Below are positions 5,421 to 6,279 of a DNA stretch of 6,279 nucleotides, in pieces. The stretch comes from Fidelibacterota bacterium (GTDB taxonomy: Bacteria; Fidelibacterota; Marinisomatia; SCGC-AAA003-L08; D37C17): positions 1 through 6,279 of the forward strand of contig PAHD01000044.1 in NCBI GenBank assembly GCA_002704685.1. The letters are read 5' to 3'. Each line of letters begins with the position of its first letter. The stretch's first letter is position 1. A program made the position numbers and the translations under genes. Below the pieces are notes generated by a model. The model made no database searches. It was not told where the DNA came from and saw only the letters and a list, made by a program, of their open reading frames with translations.

Positions 5421-6279
5421 GATGACCTTTACATATTTTTACCAACAATGAATTAATAACTATTTGATTATTTACGCTTGTTGTTTTGAACAAAATATCA
5501 ATATCTCTAAGAGCTAATATAATATTCATTATTTCACTTTCATTATAATTTTTTTTATAGCTAGATAATCTAGAACTTAAGATTTTATTTAATCTACTAT
5601 ATCCATTATTGGTTGAAATGATTTCAATAAAAAGATTATACATTTGCATAATAATAGGAACAGTTGAAACACCATTCATATATAAGTTATTAAAAACACT
5701 TATAGACTCAGATAAATTTTTTTGTCCAATAGCATTAAGCAAATGCCAAGTTTTTATATGTTTGCTTTGATAATCTGATTGAATTACTTTTGAATCTATA
5801 TTTTTATTATCACTTATCAAATAATATTTCTCTACCTCATTAATAATTGTTGAAATATCATTACTAAAATTATTTACTAAATAATCAAGTAAACTATAAT
5901 CAATATTAATATTTTCAGCTTTAAAATAGTAATTAACCCATTCTTTAATTTTTTGGTTATTGATAGGTGTTCTAGTATCAACCAAGCCAGTAATTTCTGA
6001 TACCTTTTTAGCAAATTTATTTTTTATCATAAAATCATCTACAACAAATATTAATATATTATTATCATCAACATTTTTTAGATATTCAAATAAATTACTC
6101 TGGTCTTTCATTGGAATCTTATTAAAGTTTTTTATTACTGATATTGTATTATTAGCAAATAAAGATACACTATTAATATTATTAAACAACATTTCAACAT
6201 CATTTGTTTCATTTAAATAATAATATTTTATCTCAAAATTATTTTTCAAATGATCTTTTAATTTTGAAATAAATATATT
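5404..6279 (-). CDS. holA: DNA polymerase III delta subunit (5' end outside window)
   Basis: The frame stays open from the window edge to the TAA at 5406-5404, giving 291 residues of a family usually near 330-350 long. Delta opens the beta sliding clamp and is part of the clamp-loader complex at the replication fork. Visible features are NFEIKYYYLNETND, matching the 'x-F-x-V/I-x-x-F-x-G-x-E' strand near residue 50 of the family, the SLFANNTISVIKNFNKI stretch (equivalent to 'PLFSEKKLVVVKN'), NNILIFVVDD, KIKEWVNYYF with the following lid-type helices, a VNNFSNDISTIINEVEKYYL helix pair, and the C-terminal collar domain with HLLNAIGQKNLSESISVFNN. A TTG at 6249-6247 could pass as a start but removes the first part of the domain; the ten codons before it continue a plausible helix (NIFISKLKDH), so the true start lies beyond 6279. 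Its 3' end overlaps the sigma gene by 17 nt. The divergent, AT-biased sequence lowers certainty slightly. Confidence 0.85.
   Translation of the reverse strand, partial: NIFISKLKDHLKNNFEIKYYYLNETNDVEMLFNNINSVSLFANNTISVIKNFNKIPMKDQSNLFEYLKNVDDNNILIFVVDDFMIKNKFAKKVSEITGLVDTRTPINNQKIKEWVNYYFKAENINIDYSLLDYLVNNFSNDISTIINEVEKYYLISDNKNIDSKVIQSDYQSKHIKTWHLLNAIGQKNLSESISVFNNLYMNGVSTVPIIMQMYNLFIEIISTNNGYSRLNKILSSRLSSYKKNYNESEIMNIILALRDIDILFKTTSVNNQIVINSLLVKICKGHHDIKS

Noticed and set aside
5960..6220. Plus-strand open frame of 86 codons with hydrophobic stretches
   Set aside because: It is antisense to holA; the apparent hydrophobicity comes from reading Asn/Lys/Asp codons in reverse.
6247..6249. TTG as the start codon of holA
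   Set aside because: The frame stays open upstream to the window edge with a plausible helix, and a start here would delete the N-terminal part of the delta domain.

Overview
The window is very AT-rich (about a quarter G+C by eye), tightly packed, and every credible gene lies on the minus strand, so transcription runs right to left. Low G+C, short or absent Shine-Dalgarno-like sequences with A-rich start regions, a DUF4295-like small basic protein, a zinc-ligand-free anti-sigma factor and a YfhO-type membrane protein with the FCB-style motif set all suggest an uncultured marine member of the Fibrobacteres-Chlorobi-Bacteroidetes (FCB) superphylum. Candidatus Marinimicrobia (SAR406) is my best guess, but this is inference and no taxonomic marker gene is present.

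Right part (6279 to about 4378): a housekeeping/regulatory string made of the 3'-terminal 291 codons of holA (DNA polymerase III delta, cut by the window edge), an ECF sigma-70 factor overlapping the holA 3' end by 17 nt, and a single-pass membrane protein that is probably its anti-sigma factor, joined to the sigma gene by an ATGA stop/start overlap. After a 55-nt gap comes a 61-codon basic protein resembling DUF4295, followed by a strong hairpin with T-tract (4089-4115) that looks like its terminator.

Left part (4076 to the left edge): a four-gene surface-glycan operon. In order of transcription these are a GtrB/CsbB/DPM1-like polyprenyl-phosphate glycosyltransferase with two C-terminal membrane helices, a GT4 glycosyltransferase, a GT2 glycosyltransferase of the rhamnosyltransferase (WbbL-like) type, and the N-terminal half of a YfhO-family GT-C membrane protein. 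Each junction is a 4-nt ATGA overlap, but the GT4/GT2 junction appears only after correcting a single-base frameshift in an A6 run of the GT4 gene (plus-strand T run 2175-2180). The YfhO reading frame also stops early, at 41-43, far short of the family's usual length.

Working model: the two soluble-type transferases (GT4, GT2) build or extend a glycan in the cytoplasm. The GtrB/CsbB-like enzyme charges a polyprenyl phosphate with a sugar, and the YfhO-like protein would use that lipid-linked sugar outside the inner membrane to modify the glycan or another acceptor. A CsbB plus YfhO pair doing this is known from Bacillus; here the acceptor is unknown. The neighbouring ECF sigma/anti-sigma pair could be the envelope-stress switch for such genes, but this is only a positional suggestion. 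No RNA genes, mobile elements, CRISPR arrays or long repeats were seen, and no gene-free stretch exceeds 61 bases.
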